Assembly: GCA_004369045.1 (NCBI GenBank)
Contig: ML213513.1
Location: 970,968 to 1,034,967 of the forward strand
DNA: 64,000 nucleotides
From: Heliocybe sulcata
Taxonomy: Eukaryota > Basidiomycota > Agaricomycetes > Gloeophyllales > Gloeophyllaceae
Direction: 5' to 3'
The position numbers and the translations under genes are program-made. Numbering within the stretch: position 1 is the first letter of the stretch; each line of letters opens with the position of its first letter. The notes beneath the pieces are model-generated. The model had not been told where the DNA came from. It was given only the letters and a program-made list of their open reading frames with translations, and ran no database searches. Of this stretch, positions 47,833 through 59,810 are shown one piece after another.

Positions 47833-50440
47833 TCATGCAGCCTTCCCATCCGCATTCACAGCCTCCTTCACCGCCGACCTACCCCACCCTATCAGCCAAC
47901 CAAACATAGAAACAAAGATAAAGAGGAATGCACTCACCCGTATGGCTTCATCCCCCCACTCTTCACCCGCTCACCCTCCTCCACCTTCTCCTTCTTCCCC
48001 GTCAACTTCCCAGTGAGGACTTTGGCTTCCCCCTATTAATATGCGTCAGCCATGACCACAGAAACAACTACAAAAGAAAAAGCAACCACCACAGATCGCC
48101 GCCAAAAACAGAAAAATACTAGGAAGCCTCGCACTCACCTTGACCTTATCCATAAAACTCGCCTTATGCTTCCCCTCATCATCCCTCGCCGAATGCGCAT
48201 CCCGTCCCTCCGCCTTTTGCGGCTGAGCCGGTGCCTGACTCTACAAGAGTCGTTGTCAACATCAATCCCTCCTCTAATACCAACACCAAAAACACGGCAC
48301 ACCAACTCACCTCCCCAGCCGACGCCGCCTTCCCCCCCTCCGCCGGCGGATGCAGCTTCGCAGGATGATAATCCCCCTCATCCCCCTTCCCGCTCCCCGT
48401 CGGCTTCGCGTCGTCGGCCTAAAAAACACAAAAACTCACATCAGCATTCTCTCCTCCTCCTCCTTCATATCCACGCTCCACATCATCGACGCCCCCCGAA
48501 AACATCGGCTTATCATCCAACGTCGCGCCCTCCGGGCCAAGCGCATGCACCCGCCCCGTCGTGTTGAGCGGCGCCTGCGGGGGGAAAGGTTTCTCCTCTC
48601 CGTCCTTTCCCTCTATCTTCCCCTCGTTCTCCACCTTCCCAGACACCTCTTCACCACGCTCCTTCCCCTCTCGCTCAGCCGAATGAGAACCACGGCTAGC
48701 GCTCACCTCCTGATTCCTAACAGCCTCCCTCGCCTCACTCGTCATCCCCTCCCCACCAGTCTTCCTCTCCTCCGGCATCTTCGTAGCCCCAGACTTGGCA
48801 GCATCCTTTCCATTCGTCTTGACCAGCGGATCCGTCTCGAGCCGCTTCTCCCCCTCCCCATGGCCCTTACCGACCATATCCTCCGGCTTCGCCCTCGGCA
48901 CACTCTGCTTCCTCTCAAACTCAGCCGCACCTGCACGCCATCAGCTGCCATTCTTCTATCCACACCAAACAACGGGAGACGCGTACCAGCACCAACAGTA
49001 GCAGCCAACCCAGTCTCCGAAGGCGCAGCCGTCCCTACACCCAACCCCTCAACACCCGACCTGTCGAATGACAGAAACGAAACACTCACCAGTCCCCGAC
49101 CCGACCTGTCTCTCCGGCACCTGCGCTATGCCACTCTCCCCAACAGCCCCAGGAAGCGCACCAACCCCACCCGTACTCTCTCCTTCCCGCGCCCCCTCCC
49201 TCTCACCAGACGGCAACGACGTCCCCGCCCCAACAACAGCACCAGCAGGCGAGCTCGTCTCCAGCGTATTATTAAACACCGACTGCGACGGCTGCGTCGA
49301 GCCAGTTGCATTCGGCTGCTCAGAAGCCCCAGCGAGACCCGAGGACGGAGGCTGCGGTTGCCCGCTCGGTGCAATCACCTCCCCAGCTCCGTACGCACCG
49401 CCTAGCGCGATTCCACCAGCAGTAGCTACCTTCTCGTTGATATCGTCGCGCGACGCAGAAGAGCCGAGGCCCGTCGTCCCGCGGACAGTATTCGCCGCGC
49501 TCGCAGCCGTCTCCTGTGTGCTCCCCACAGCACTCGCAGCAGTCTGCTGCGCACTACCAACAGCACTTGAAGCAGTCTGCTGCGCGCTCCCAATAGCGTT
49601 CGCAGCACTCTCTCGCGCGCTCTTCGCCGCATTCGCAGCGGCCTCTGTCGCGCTCCCCGCGACGCCTACTGCGCTGGCGACACCCTGCTTCCCGGTGGCA
49701 GTCATACCCTCGAGGGTGTTTCCTTTCTCGCCGGGGGTACGTTCGTCCAGAACCTTCGCGACGCCGGTCTCGTTGATAGTGCCAGGGAGCGCGCCAGCGC
49801 CACCGACGTGCTCGCCCGGAAGTGTGCCGGTGAGCTCGGTGGAGGGGAGGGCGGTGGTGTGCGTGGAGTCGTACGCGCCGCCGGTCGTGGTCGTTTGGTT
49901 CGAGCCGGCTATACCCGCACCTTATGAGCAGCGAACAAATACGAGGAAGAGACATCACGTACGCAGATACGACGCCACGCTCGCGGGCAGGTACTGCTTA
50001 GCCGTCTCCGCCAATGTCTGCGCGGTCGTCGCCGCCGTCTCCTGTGCGCTCTTCAGCGTCTCATTGACCTGCTCCTGACTCGGCAAATACTGCTTGACGT
50101 CCTCCTGGCTAGGCACCGCGCTCTTTGCTTTCTCCACGACCTGGTTCGGGTCGTTCAGGCCTGCCTTCCTCTCGCCCTGGCCGAAGGGATAGGCCCCGGG
50201 GATGTCTGGGCCAGGGGTGGAGAGGCCTGTGCCGGGAGTGGGAGGGGCGGGGGCGACGGACGTCGGGGCAGACGGGGTGGTAAAGGACGAGGTGCCGGGG
50301 ACTTGTGCGGATGGGTCCGGGGCGGTGAAGGAGGACTTGCCGGCTTCGGGGATGGTGGTGCCCGCTGCTGCTTGGGCGGTCTCGTTGGCCCATTCGTGAG
50401 AGGGGGTTCCGACAGCCGGAGGGGGGATAGTTGTGGACAT
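47833..50440 (-). CDS. LEA-like hydrophilic stress protein with alanine-rich repeats
   Basis: Eight exons sum to 718 codons plus stop: 50440-49963, 49920-49090, 49034-48987, 48930-48482, 48418-48311, 48240-48139, 48032-47938 and 47878-47833. The protein is almost free of Cys and aromatic residues and rich in Ala, Gly, Thr, Lys and Glu. Helical repeats of about 11-12 residues (SAQETAATTAQTLAETAKQY; IGSAQQTASSAVGSAQQTAA) resemble late-embryogenesis-abundant proteins, which protect membranes and enzymes during drying. The C-terminus ends GKLTGKKEKVEEGERVKSGG, then KPYGSAVKEAVNADGKAA. The fourth donor (48481, GTGGAG) is a weak site chosen for frame. Function is inferred from composition and repeats; a TATATAA lies 53 bp upstream of the start. 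Confidence 0.82.
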
Positions 50441-51545
50441 GATTATTGTGATTGCAGATGGTACAGTGAAGTGCTGCGCGGAGGAGGGAGGGTTATATAG
50501 GACAGGTGGGGCGGTGACGAGTGCCTGTCAGTGGGAGTGGGAATGATGTCATCGTGTCGTCGCTGGGGTTAAGACGAAGAAGACGATTAGGTGTGATGTG
50601 ACCTGACGCGTTGATGGCACGGGATTGACGCGTCACAGACTGGCATGAGTCGGTGGCGCGACGAGTCGGTTCCCACCAATATTATCCAAGGCCGGCGACC
50701 TTCAGTATTAGGTGTATGTCTCTTTTCTGGTCCGGTATACCGTATACACGCCTCCAAGCCTCCTTTTCCGCAGCACTATCATCTCCGTCCTCTTTTGCTT
50801 TGAACGCTAGGAGCAGTCCCTTAGACGTGGGCGATACGACACTAGTACTTACTCCTGCTGCCATACTCTTCCTAGTGTTCTGCGCGTATCTATGAGTCTT
50901 GCAATGACCTGCAAACTCGCTGCATGCCCGCCTCGGTACTGGATGATGTAGACGAAGTACGTTCTGATCCCTATTTCCTTCGTTGTTATCGACGTCGAAG
51001 CCAGGACGGTCTATGTACATTCTGTCCACAGAGAGCAACTCAGATTCAGTTTCGACTTGCTCTCCACAAATGTGCTAACTCTCGGAAATTTCGCGAATGT
51101 GTGCAAGTACTATCATCTACCCCTCATATATATCGGTATGATAGTTCCATCGCGAGGGTATCGAGATCTCGTACCTTTCTGGTGGGCATGTTGGCCAAAA
51201 TAAAACAGTCCGGCCTAGGTCGACCGCACTTTGCTGAATTGCTTCTACAGGATTACTGATTGAAGTGTATATCCTCGTTCCCATTCATATCGCACACGAC
51301 TACCTATATATATTTATATATGCACATAGTTATACACGAGCAACAAGTGGATCTGGGTGTCACTTGCGGACCTGGGACGCATTTGTGGCGGACACAAAAG
51401 TGACGTGATGAGACGCGTTTTGGGCACGTGATGGAGGCGTCACGCAATTCGTTTAGAGCCTTCGCCTTTCTTTGTTCGCGATGCTCATTGTTGTACGTCA
51501 TCCTGACCTGTTCACTCTTGTATAAAGGTCTGGGCGGCACAATGG
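50441..51545. other. Intergenic
   Basis: Promoter of the LEA-like gene, then unassigned sequence. A minus-strand frame at 50682-51038 (ending TSKGLLLAFKAKEDGDDSAA...) is open but unrecognised; I do not call it. Confidence 0.45.
50493..50499 (-). promoter_or_regulatory. TATA box of the LEA-like gene
   Basis: TATATAA on the minus strand, 53 bp upstream of the ATG at 50440. Confidence 0.6.
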
Positions 51546-53760
51546 TCGACAATTAACTTTTCCTTCCCTCTCGTCCCTAGCCCGCCGACGTGGCTCGTAC
51601 GCCCGTACACTTCTTCTTTCTAGCCATATGCGCTCTTCCCTCACCAGCGTCAAGCCCAGGACATCGATGTGCATATCCAGGACGGCATTCTGTAACGGAA
51701 GGTCCTGGTGGAGGTCCACTGCCTTGAGGCCCAATACAGGTCTTGTCTTTTGCCACTCGTGATGTGGTGGGTACTCGTACTCGATCGTTTCTATATGGAA
51801 ATGCCGAGCGAACGACGTCTACTCCAGACAGATGCTCGCCATCTCTGCCTGTTCTCCTCGCCATCCTTTCTCCGCAGTTTTCTCTGATACACCCCTTTCT
51901 CGTGCATCGCGTTCAATCTTGACCAGTGACCGGAGGTACTAACAGAGTGAGGCTTTCCTGGATGTCCAGGAGTGCTCCCGCCTGCGCCTCATCCTCGCTT
52001 CAAGTTTGTTCTGCACTTTGTGTCGGCGAGGGCGTGAGCATCGGTACCGGAGCTACGTTCTTTCTCCCTCCTCCGCTCCTTTCCGTCCACTTCGTCCGCT
52101 AGAGCAACTTTGTCAACATGGACGCCCAGGGCACGCCATCTGCAGGCGTTCGACGGGCGACGCCGAGGCCGGTTCGTAGCCACTCTTTCATGGGTGCAGA
52201 TGTATGCTCTGCAGTACGACTCTGGGCGGTGGAAGCTGGACTTGTGGATATACACGCGGTACCGGCTATAAGACAGGAACCGAGTAGGTGCGGCCTGTCT
52301 TCGTCGCCGTTGGACACCGCCACTCTCCGCTCTGCAGCTCCGGAAGACCGAGAGGCTGAGAACCACTCTCGTGAGTTCCGCGAAGGTATCGAGTGTTGGG
52401 GCCCGGGGGCCTATTTACGCCTTACTCCCAGGAGTGCCATGCCCGGCATGCCTTCTGGGACTGTCCTGGCTCTAGAGGCTTTCGCGAATGTGCCAAAATG
52501 TCGCCATCACTTCCTCGTCAGAAAAACTCTCCATAGGAGGAAGCAAATCCGCAATCGCATGCCACTCGTTTCTCCAGCTGAGAATCCTGACATGCTGCTC
52601 TTCCTGAGCCAGTATGCTGTCTAGTTTCTCTTATCACAGTAAGTCGGCGATTACTATACGCTGAAGGATTCTACTTATGTTGTCTCCTCGCTTCGGCAGT
52701 TGATAAATCTCACCGGATGGCGCTGAGAGCGGGACGTGGGCGCTTTCTGAATCCACATGGTTCACACAAAGGGCTTCTACGCCCTGCTCTCTCCGGCATT
52801 TGGTGTACCTCAATCCGTCTCGTCTTCTTACAAAGTCGTTCCTCCCACTCCAGAGATCAGGACGCTACCTCTTCTGGTGATGGAGCACGAGCACCTGGAG
52901 GAGATAACGCCCTGCTCTTCTGTTCTACAAGAGATGCTGCAATACGCTCTCCGGCCTGTTCTCCTCGTCGTAAGCCCTCGATTGTAACATCTGTGAATGG
53001 ACGGTAATCCGTTCACGCGATGTCTAGGATGGATTGTCTCTTTTCACAAGGTGTATAGGACGTTGGCTGCACGTTCACTCCTCGTCGTTCTCGTCTTTTG
53101 ACAACTTCAACACTCCCGCCGTGGAGATCATGACGTCTGCCTCTCATAAACAACTACTGCCATGTATGTCTAGGAAGGCCGACGCCGCGCTCTCCTCGCT
53201 GTCCTTGTCATTCTGTTCTATTCTCTCTCTTTCAGTTTCGCTTTCTCTCGATTCTGTCACTGGTGGAAATCTCCCTTCGTCGCCAGGACCACGCACGTTT
53301 GAAGTCTGGACTCTCGCTAGAAGTATCCGTATGCGGAGGATTGAGTTCTCTGTCCGGGCGAACTCATTATCTTTGATTGTGGCCGGTGTCGCCTCTACTA
53401 TGCTCTCTTATTCCGATAGCTCCAGGATGACCAAGTAGATCTGAATTCCCAGCCGTTGTCTTCGTTGCAGGCTGCAGCTGGGCATTCTGACCTTCTGCTC
53501 TTACTAGATCTGAACCTCGTATACCCTGCTTAGCTGTCGTAAGTCGTCGCTTTTACGGGAGTCCTGTTGCGGCTGGTGTCGTATAATTGTTCCAGGCTCC
53601 CCATCTTCCGAAGTCGATTATGCAATACTGCTCGCGTTCTCCTCGCTCCAACCAAGACATACCTTGTATGTTCATCCGCGGTTCCTCCGCTGACGGTCAC
53701 CGTGAACATAACCCTGTTTCAAATGCACGGACCAGGACGTCAACATGCCCGATAATACGT
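51546..53760 (+). repeat. Pyrimidine-rich degenerate repeat segment (segment A)
   Basis: The plus strand is rich in C and T. Motifs such as TGTTCTCCTCG recur (about 51847 and 52957; variants near 53186 and 53634), as do GTAAGTCGGCG-like motifs (about 52636, 52970, 53537) and CGCCCTGCTCT (52780, 52907). The same words occur in reverse complement in segment B: CAGAGATCAGGAC at 52851-52863 matches 56398-56410, and CCTGTTCTCCTCGTC at 52955-52969 matches 56436-56450. Frames inside (for example 52118-52624) show no domain. Confidence 0.55.
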
Positions 53761-54067
53761 GACGTATCGATGGGAGGGTTGACGTCCTCTTCGTAAGCTT
53801 CCGGGACGCTCACCGCAGAATGGCTCTGTTTCCTGTATTCCGAAGAGTACTACAAATAAATCTCTTGGTCGCACAGTCTGCAGATTCCGGCTCTCTTTCG
53901 ACACGCATGTCTTAATGATGCCCGGGGCACTAGTAATACCTGTTCTGAAAGGGAATGGGCTCAGGAAACGAGCAGCTGGCCCGGAAATTATACGAGGGTA
54001 AGTGTTACGAGAAGTCACGCGTTCGGTTCACGTGACGGTTTGACCACGAGCGTCACTTACGAGACTT

Positions 54068-55471
54068 TTGATCCTCTTCGCAGCGACGATGCAGGCGACT
54101 CTGAGAACGCTTTCTCGCACATCAAACCTTTTCTGCCATGGCCACGGCCGACTCCATCCCATTGATCCATCTCGTCGTCGCCTTCATACGATAACCATCC
54201 CTGCGCTGCACGACTTGCGCGTACCCGCGGTGTGGCTCCGCGACGCGTGCCAGTGCCCGCAGTGCGTGCATCCGTCGACGAAACAGAAACTACATCGGAC
54301 GTCCGACTTTGTGAATGTCCAACCGGTCGGTGGGCCTGCGGGTGTGGAAGTGGACCGGGTAAATGGAGAGGTGAGGGTGAAGTGGGAATCGGAAGGGAAA
54401 GAGGGCGTGCATGAGAGTGTGTATCAAAGCGAGTGGCTGGAGACTTTTAGGGAGGAACGGAAGGCGATGGAGAAGGTGCAATTTTCTCTATGTTGCACTA
54501 ATGCTAAGCTAACCCTTGTTATACAGCATTCTGGTACTGACTTCGAGCGTGTACCTTGGTCCGCCCATCAGATGCGTGAATCCGGGACTCTTTTCGTCCC
54601 GTACGACGATCTCGTCCACCCAGAAGGCGTGCTCACAGCCATTGAACAGCTCCTTCGCTATGGGCTTCTGTTCGTGTCCGGTGTACCGCACCAAGACACC
54701 AGTGGGAAGGGAATCGAGGACCTGGCAGCAAAGTTTGGCGAGATCCGGGAGACGTTCTATGGGAGGACGTGGGACGTGAGGAGCGTAAAGCAGAGCCGGA
54801 ACATCGCGTACACGAGCTTGGAGCTCGGGATGCATATGGATCTGTTGTACGTCTACCTTGTTCACTACCTCTTCTTACCCTACTATACGATGTATGTTAT
54901 GCACAGATACTTTGAACACCCACCACGCTTGCAGATCCTCCACTGCCTGCGCAACCGCGTCAAGGGCGGACAGTCGCTCTTCCTCGATGCCCTGCACGCC
55001 GCGAACCAGCTCCGTACCGCCGATCCTCATGCGTTTGACGTGCTAGCGAACACGCCTGTTCCGTTCCAGTATGTCAACGACGGACATCACCTCCGCTATT
55101 CTCACCCAACTATCGAGCTCGCTCCTACCTACTCCAATTCCGCATCGGAGTCGGAGATTGCGTACATCAATTACTCCCCGCCCTTCCAAGCCCCGCTCCC
55201 GCTTGTCACCCCGCCATCTTTCTACACCTCCCTTCGTGCCTTTACTCACCTCATCGATGATCCTGCCAACACATTTGAATATACGCTCGCGGAAGGCGAT
55301 GCGGTGATTTTTGATAACCGACGGGTGTTGCATGCGAGACGGGCGTTTGAAGCTGGGGAGGAGGGTGGAGAGGGAGAGACGAGGAGGTGGCTGAAGGGGT
55401 GTTACCTCGAGGCGGATGCGGTGCTGGATCGAGGGAGAGTTTGGAGAGAGAGGGTCGGGGAAGTGAGGTGA
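54068..55471 (+). CDS. Gamma-butyrobetaine / trimethyllysine dioxygenase-like Fe(II)/2-oxoglutarate enzyme
   Basis: Family members hydroxylate gamma-butyrobetaine or trimethyllysine in carnitine synthesis using 2-oxoglutarate and Fe(II). The frame is open throughout, but two in-frame introns are evident: 54476-54526 (51 bp, branch-like GCTAAC) and 54847-54906 (60 bp). Splicing gives about 430 residues and restores the motif LGMHMDLLYFEHPP. The N-terminal zinc-binding module is visible in VWLRDACQCPQCVHPSTKQK. Iron ligands are His and Asp of GMHMD and the distal His in RRVLHARRAF; the Arg pair nearby binds 2-oxoglutarate. The N-terminus (MQATLRTLSRTSNLF) could be a mitochondrial signal. The gene lies between two oppositely oriented degenerate repeat segments. 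Substrate choice between the two is not resolvable here. Confidence 0.9.
   Translation: MILFAATMQATLRTLSRTSNLFCHGHGRLHPIDPSRRRLHTITIPALHDLRVPAVWLRDACQCPQCVHPSTKQKLHRTSDFVNVQPVGGPAGVEVDRVNGEVRVKWESEGKEGVHESVYQSEWLETFREERKAMEKVQFSLCCTNAKLTLVIQHSGTDFERVPWSAHQMRESGTLFVPYDDLVHPEGVLTAIEQLLRYGLLFVSGVPHQDTSGKGIEDLAAKFGEIRETFYGRTWDVRSVKQSRNIAYTSLELGMHMDLLYVYLVHYLFLPYYTMYVMHRYFEHPPRLQILHCLRNRVKGGQSLFLDALHAANQLRTADPHAFDVLANTPVPFQYVNDGHHLRYSHPTIELAPTYSNSASESEIAYINYSPPFQAPLPLVTPPSFYTSLRAFTHLIDDPANTFEYTLAEGDAVIFDNRRVLHARRAFEAGEEGGEGETRRWLKGCYLEADAVLDRGRVWRERVGEVR
54476..54526 (+). other. In-frame intron of the dioxygenase gene
   Basis: 51 bp, GTGCAA...ATACAG, no stop codon in the reading frame, so a naive translation carries 17 extra residues here. 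Confidence 0.8.
54847..54906 (+). other. Second in-frame intron of the dioxygenase gene
   Basis: 60 bp, GTACGT...GCACAG, again without a stop. It interrupts the catalytic motif between HMDLL and YFEHPP. Confidence 0.85.
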
Positions 55472-55899
55472 GGGTAAGTCATTGAGGACGAAAACATCCT
55501 GTATTCATATCCGTGCTGATTTGACTCTGGCATAAATGCTACAGTCGCTTGGGCTTAGGGTCTCGAGAGCTTTCCGTCACGAGCTGGCGTCCGGGTGTTC
55601 TTCTAGGTTAGCCCAAAGTATGCCCAATGGTGAGTCTAAGATATTGCAGAACAAGAGCGCACGAGTGAGTCAGGTGCTTTCCCACTGTACATCACTGCGG
55701 AGACCGTTTATCAGGCGAGCACTGGAAGGCGGCGCTGCTCGCTTATAAATCGAGCAGACCTCGATGCCCTCGATGTTTGATACGGGGGTGAATAGCTGAC
55801 GCAGACATGGCGAGCAGCAGTCCTCGGGTACGGTGGAATACTTCTGTCGTTATCTATCGGATATACACAATCAAAGTACTTGTTTATTTCGAAGTGTCA

Positions 55900-58400
55900 A
55901 TCAGGTCACGGGTGAGGTAGCAGCCCAGACGTGCTTAAGACATGCAGCTCCATGCAAGAGAGCAGGAATGTATTGACGGCTATTGCCCTCGTGTATACAG
56001 AAACACAGCGAGTGAGTGGCAGAGAAGATTATGCAGAGGACAGAAGGTGCGAGACAAACGTGACCATCCTCCAGTCGACGCGCCATATGTCTACGGGCCT
56101 GGTGATGGCCTGGGCCATGCATTTGGAAGGGTTATACAGAAAAACGTTGGAGTGACTTTCGTCAGAGGAACTCCTCCAGTAAACGCCAGGGAGCCACGGA
56201 TGGAGGTCTCGCTCACCGGCATAGGAACCTCACCAGCGGGAGAGTCGAGACGTAGGAAGGTGGAAGTCCACGAGTGCGACGGAATTTGAAAGGAAGTGAA
56301 GACCATGGAAAGGCATGAAACGCATGGAGGACAACGAGGGGCGCACGGCGTCATTCCTTCGAGAGACGCACTGAAATGCCTGTCACGAAAAGATTAAGTC
56401 CTGATCTCTGCAGTGGGAGATTGACCTTCGGAGAAGACGAGGAGAACAGGGCGTATGGGGATCGCAGAACTACACAATCTCCACGTCCTGTGCTCGCCGT
56501 CACCAGCAAGAAGTCAACAATGCGGAACCTTGAACATCAACCATCATTTGGGCCAGTAGCAGAAGAAGATGCCGTTGCCTTGAGCACGGTTAATAGAGTG
56601 TTATTCGACTGTGGAAGCAACTGCAAAGGCGCAGGCAAATATGGAGTCTGAGATCAGGCTTGACTTACTGAAGTGACGATTCAAATTCGGCGGACTGGAG
56701 GTGGAAAGGTGGCGAAGAGAGCAAGGCGTGTACGGCTTCGAATGATTCATGAATCTTGCGAAGGCCAGACACGTCCTACCCTCGGTACCATCGTGTGGAA
56801 TTGATGAACCGCCGAAGCGAGCGAATTGCATTAGTAGGCTTCTTTAGCGTATAGGACAGGCCCGCTCACTGTTATTTTCAGCTGGGACGGGGAATGGTGG
56901 ACGATTCCAGATCTACGTGCTCCTACTGGGAGTTATTCGGATGGGACAGAAAGAGGACAGCAGGGCGACGCGAAAGCACGGAGTGGAACGGGAAGAGAGC
57001 GGCGCGTTATTCTTCCATGGACATACGGAAATATCTCAAGAAGGGTCGACGTCCTGATGTGTGCTATGAAAACAACGGCGTCAAAAAGCAGAAGAGAGCA
57101 GAACGTACAGCACACGCCCTATACGTTTAAGAAAAAATGGCCATTCATTCCGGATATCCAACATGCTGGAACCTGTAATCGCCTGGAACGAATAATGTCG
57201 AAAGGAGGTGATGAAGAGAACAGGATGTAGGGGGCGTCACAAGAACCTTAGCCGACGCATGGACGCCTACCCACGTCCTCGTCTCCCGATCGCCTTGACG
57301 AAGTGAGCAGTGCGACACCTAGAAACTCATATTGATAGAGTTACGGAGGGCAGAAGAAGCGAATTCCTTTGAACACGGGAGAACCGGACTATACGACAGC
57401 GACGATCAGATGTCAGATGGAATGGTGCTATGGGAGGAGACTTACAGCAGACGTTGGTGAGGCGTAGGTCTGAACCCTCCCTTAGGTACCGGATAGGGAC
57501 TATCGAGATACCTAGGCACTCCGAGAAAGGGAAAGTCGAAGGACGAGGGGGATAAGCCTCTCCGATTGGTGTCTCTACTGGAGGTATTCTGGCCTGAGCA
57601 TCGCCCGAGTATGCATGATGAAAATGACGAACAGGCAACCGGTCATGGAAACCAGAATGGGAGCGCGACAAGGAGAGCAGGCGGCACCATCTTGCATAGA
57701 CATCTTATGCATCTGGAGCTCTCAGCGTTGACGAATCTGTAAAATCGGGACAGAGCTGCTCACCGGAAAGAGGAGAAACATATGTGGAATGCGAGCGGGG
57801 TACCATTGCTAGATACGTGTCCTGCAATGGATGACAGTATCCGGTCACCTCTGGTTTTCGTACGAGCTTCGCGAAAGGACGAGGAGCGCCAAGGACTGAA
57901 AAAGTCAGCTAAAGCGTCCCAGTTCTTTGCTCACTACGAGAGAAGGGCAAGGACACGCGCCCTAGTTTTGACGGGCGGAAGACAATGCCGAGGATAAAGA
58001 CAGCCTGTGACAAAAGAAGTCAGGCCGTGCCACTCGCTCTGACTTAACCAGTGACCTCTGACCTTATATCTGCAACTCATTACATGGACAAATCCGAGAG
58101 GCGACACGCTCGCGAGAACACCAGCAGCACGGCAGGATATCTCAGAGATTCCATTTACAACAGCCGTCCGTTAACCATGGTTCTGAGCTATATCTTCGCA
58201 ACCACCATGCCGAGAAGGACAATCACGAGTAGAAAGAGCAGACAGAGTCTCAAGACCCAAGACGAGCCAGAGATCTGGTTAGAAACGGAAAGTGACTTGG
58301 ATGATGATACTGAGCGCAAAGCAACGCACCTGATCCAATGTATTCGGCATAGAAGGCGGTGACAATGAGGGGAAAGGACTGCTCCCTCCACTCCAGCATG
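55900..58400 (-). repeat. Purine-rich degenerate repeat segment (segment B), inverted relative to segment A
   Basis: Plus strand rich in A and G; its reverse complement shares words and local order with segment A, such as CTCGTCTTCT, CTCCCACT and CAGAGATCAGGAC in sequence, and CCTGTTCTCCTCGTC. Variants of the GAGGAGAACAGG word occur near 56440 and 57180. No coding domain. Boundaries are approximate. Confidence 0.55.
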
Positions 58401-59810
58401 TCACGATAGCCGGTGAAGAAGCTCATAATACTATGATGTGTTCTTGAGGCATCCGGTCTCGGACCCTGGAGGCCCAAATTTTCACTAGTCACTGGCAAAC
58501 ACGTCAAGTCACATTTTTGTGAATAGCACCGTACTCTGGCATTTTGCCTTCCATTATAAGACAAACAACATACTCTTAGATGCGATCCCATAAAACGCAA
58601 TTGGAATGCATCACCCTCCAGCGACACTCCTGCCTGACCTCTTGATCATATAGTCCTTTCGCAGGCTCAATGCTAGAAAGCAGATAGAAGCCCAAGGATC
58701 GCGTTGGGTAACGCACAGAAGATTCCGTGAAAGATAGGCATGTTGCTCAGCGCTCAGCGGCGTCAAACAGCCATGCAGAATATCATTTCCGTTGAGAGGG
58801 CGGAATTGAACGTTTCCCTCACTGACGAGAGAGAGAAAGCTTCGGTGCAGAGACAGACAGGCAGCATTTGCGTGGATAAGAGACTGGTGGACATATGAAG
58901 GTGGGCGGAGGAGGGTCCTCTTTTCCTCTTTTCCGGACGAACCATGTCCCGGGATTTCCCGTCCTCTCCCTCCGACGATGATATTGTTTGGTTACTTCTA
59001 GTCTGGATAATTGGTATGCGTATCACCTTGTGTATGGATGCATGCCATGTACGTCGAGCTTATCTTAATACACCAGAGCAGTGAATTCGGTTGCGACCTC
59101 AACCAGGTCAATAGCGATTATCGTCGACCTTGACTCGGTACAAAGGCCCCAATTCTTGGCTTGTCACTTCTTTGCCTTGTATTAGCATAACCAGGGAATT
59201 TATCAGGTTGCATTTAGAACGGATAGCACGGTGTTGAAGCTCCTGTTCTGCAATACCGCCTCGGGTTAACTGAAAGGGTTTCGGTGAAAAGGAAGCATGG
59301 GCTCGCCCATCAGCCACAAGTGAGTAGACACCTACACTGCATAATGTGCACCACTCAGGAGCCAGGGTGCAATGCCGATGACAAAGGGTGAGTTGGGCAA
59401 TGCTCTTTAGATACCCTTCTAAGGACTCATACCATTTGACTAATTTTGGGTATTTTTAAGGGCGCTCTTGCTCCTCTGTCGAACCGGTGATTGAGTCAGT
59501 GCAAGAAGTGAGCGATTCATGGACCCATCGTCTGGAATCAATAAGTTTAGGAAGACCCCGTACAAATCATAAAAAAATACGAAATGTGGAAGCGGAAAGG
59601 TGTGTGGAACCAAATATTCGCTTTCATCCGGACTGGCCACAGAACAAATCCACTTTGTGGGTCCGCGGCGTGGCACAGGCCTTATCAGGAACAAAGGTTG
59701 TGGTTCGATCATGTGATGGGAACGTCGAATGCACCTTGCCTTGGTGCCACAACCGCCACTTTCTCCTTCTTTCTCGCCATCCACATCCAACGTCCACCTT
59801 CAACTCATCT
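58401..59810. other. Intergenic
   Basis: No supported gene. Frames at 58763-59026 and 59440-59790 (minus) are short and unrecognised. Confidence 0.45.

Noticed and set aside
50682-51038. 118-codon minus-strand frame upstream of segment A
   Set aside because: Open but without recognisable domain, start context or splice partners. Could be a small orphan gene, but the evidence is too weak.
52118-52624. 168-codon plus-strand frame in segment A
   Set aside because: No family resemblance; it sits inside repeated, strand-biased sequence.
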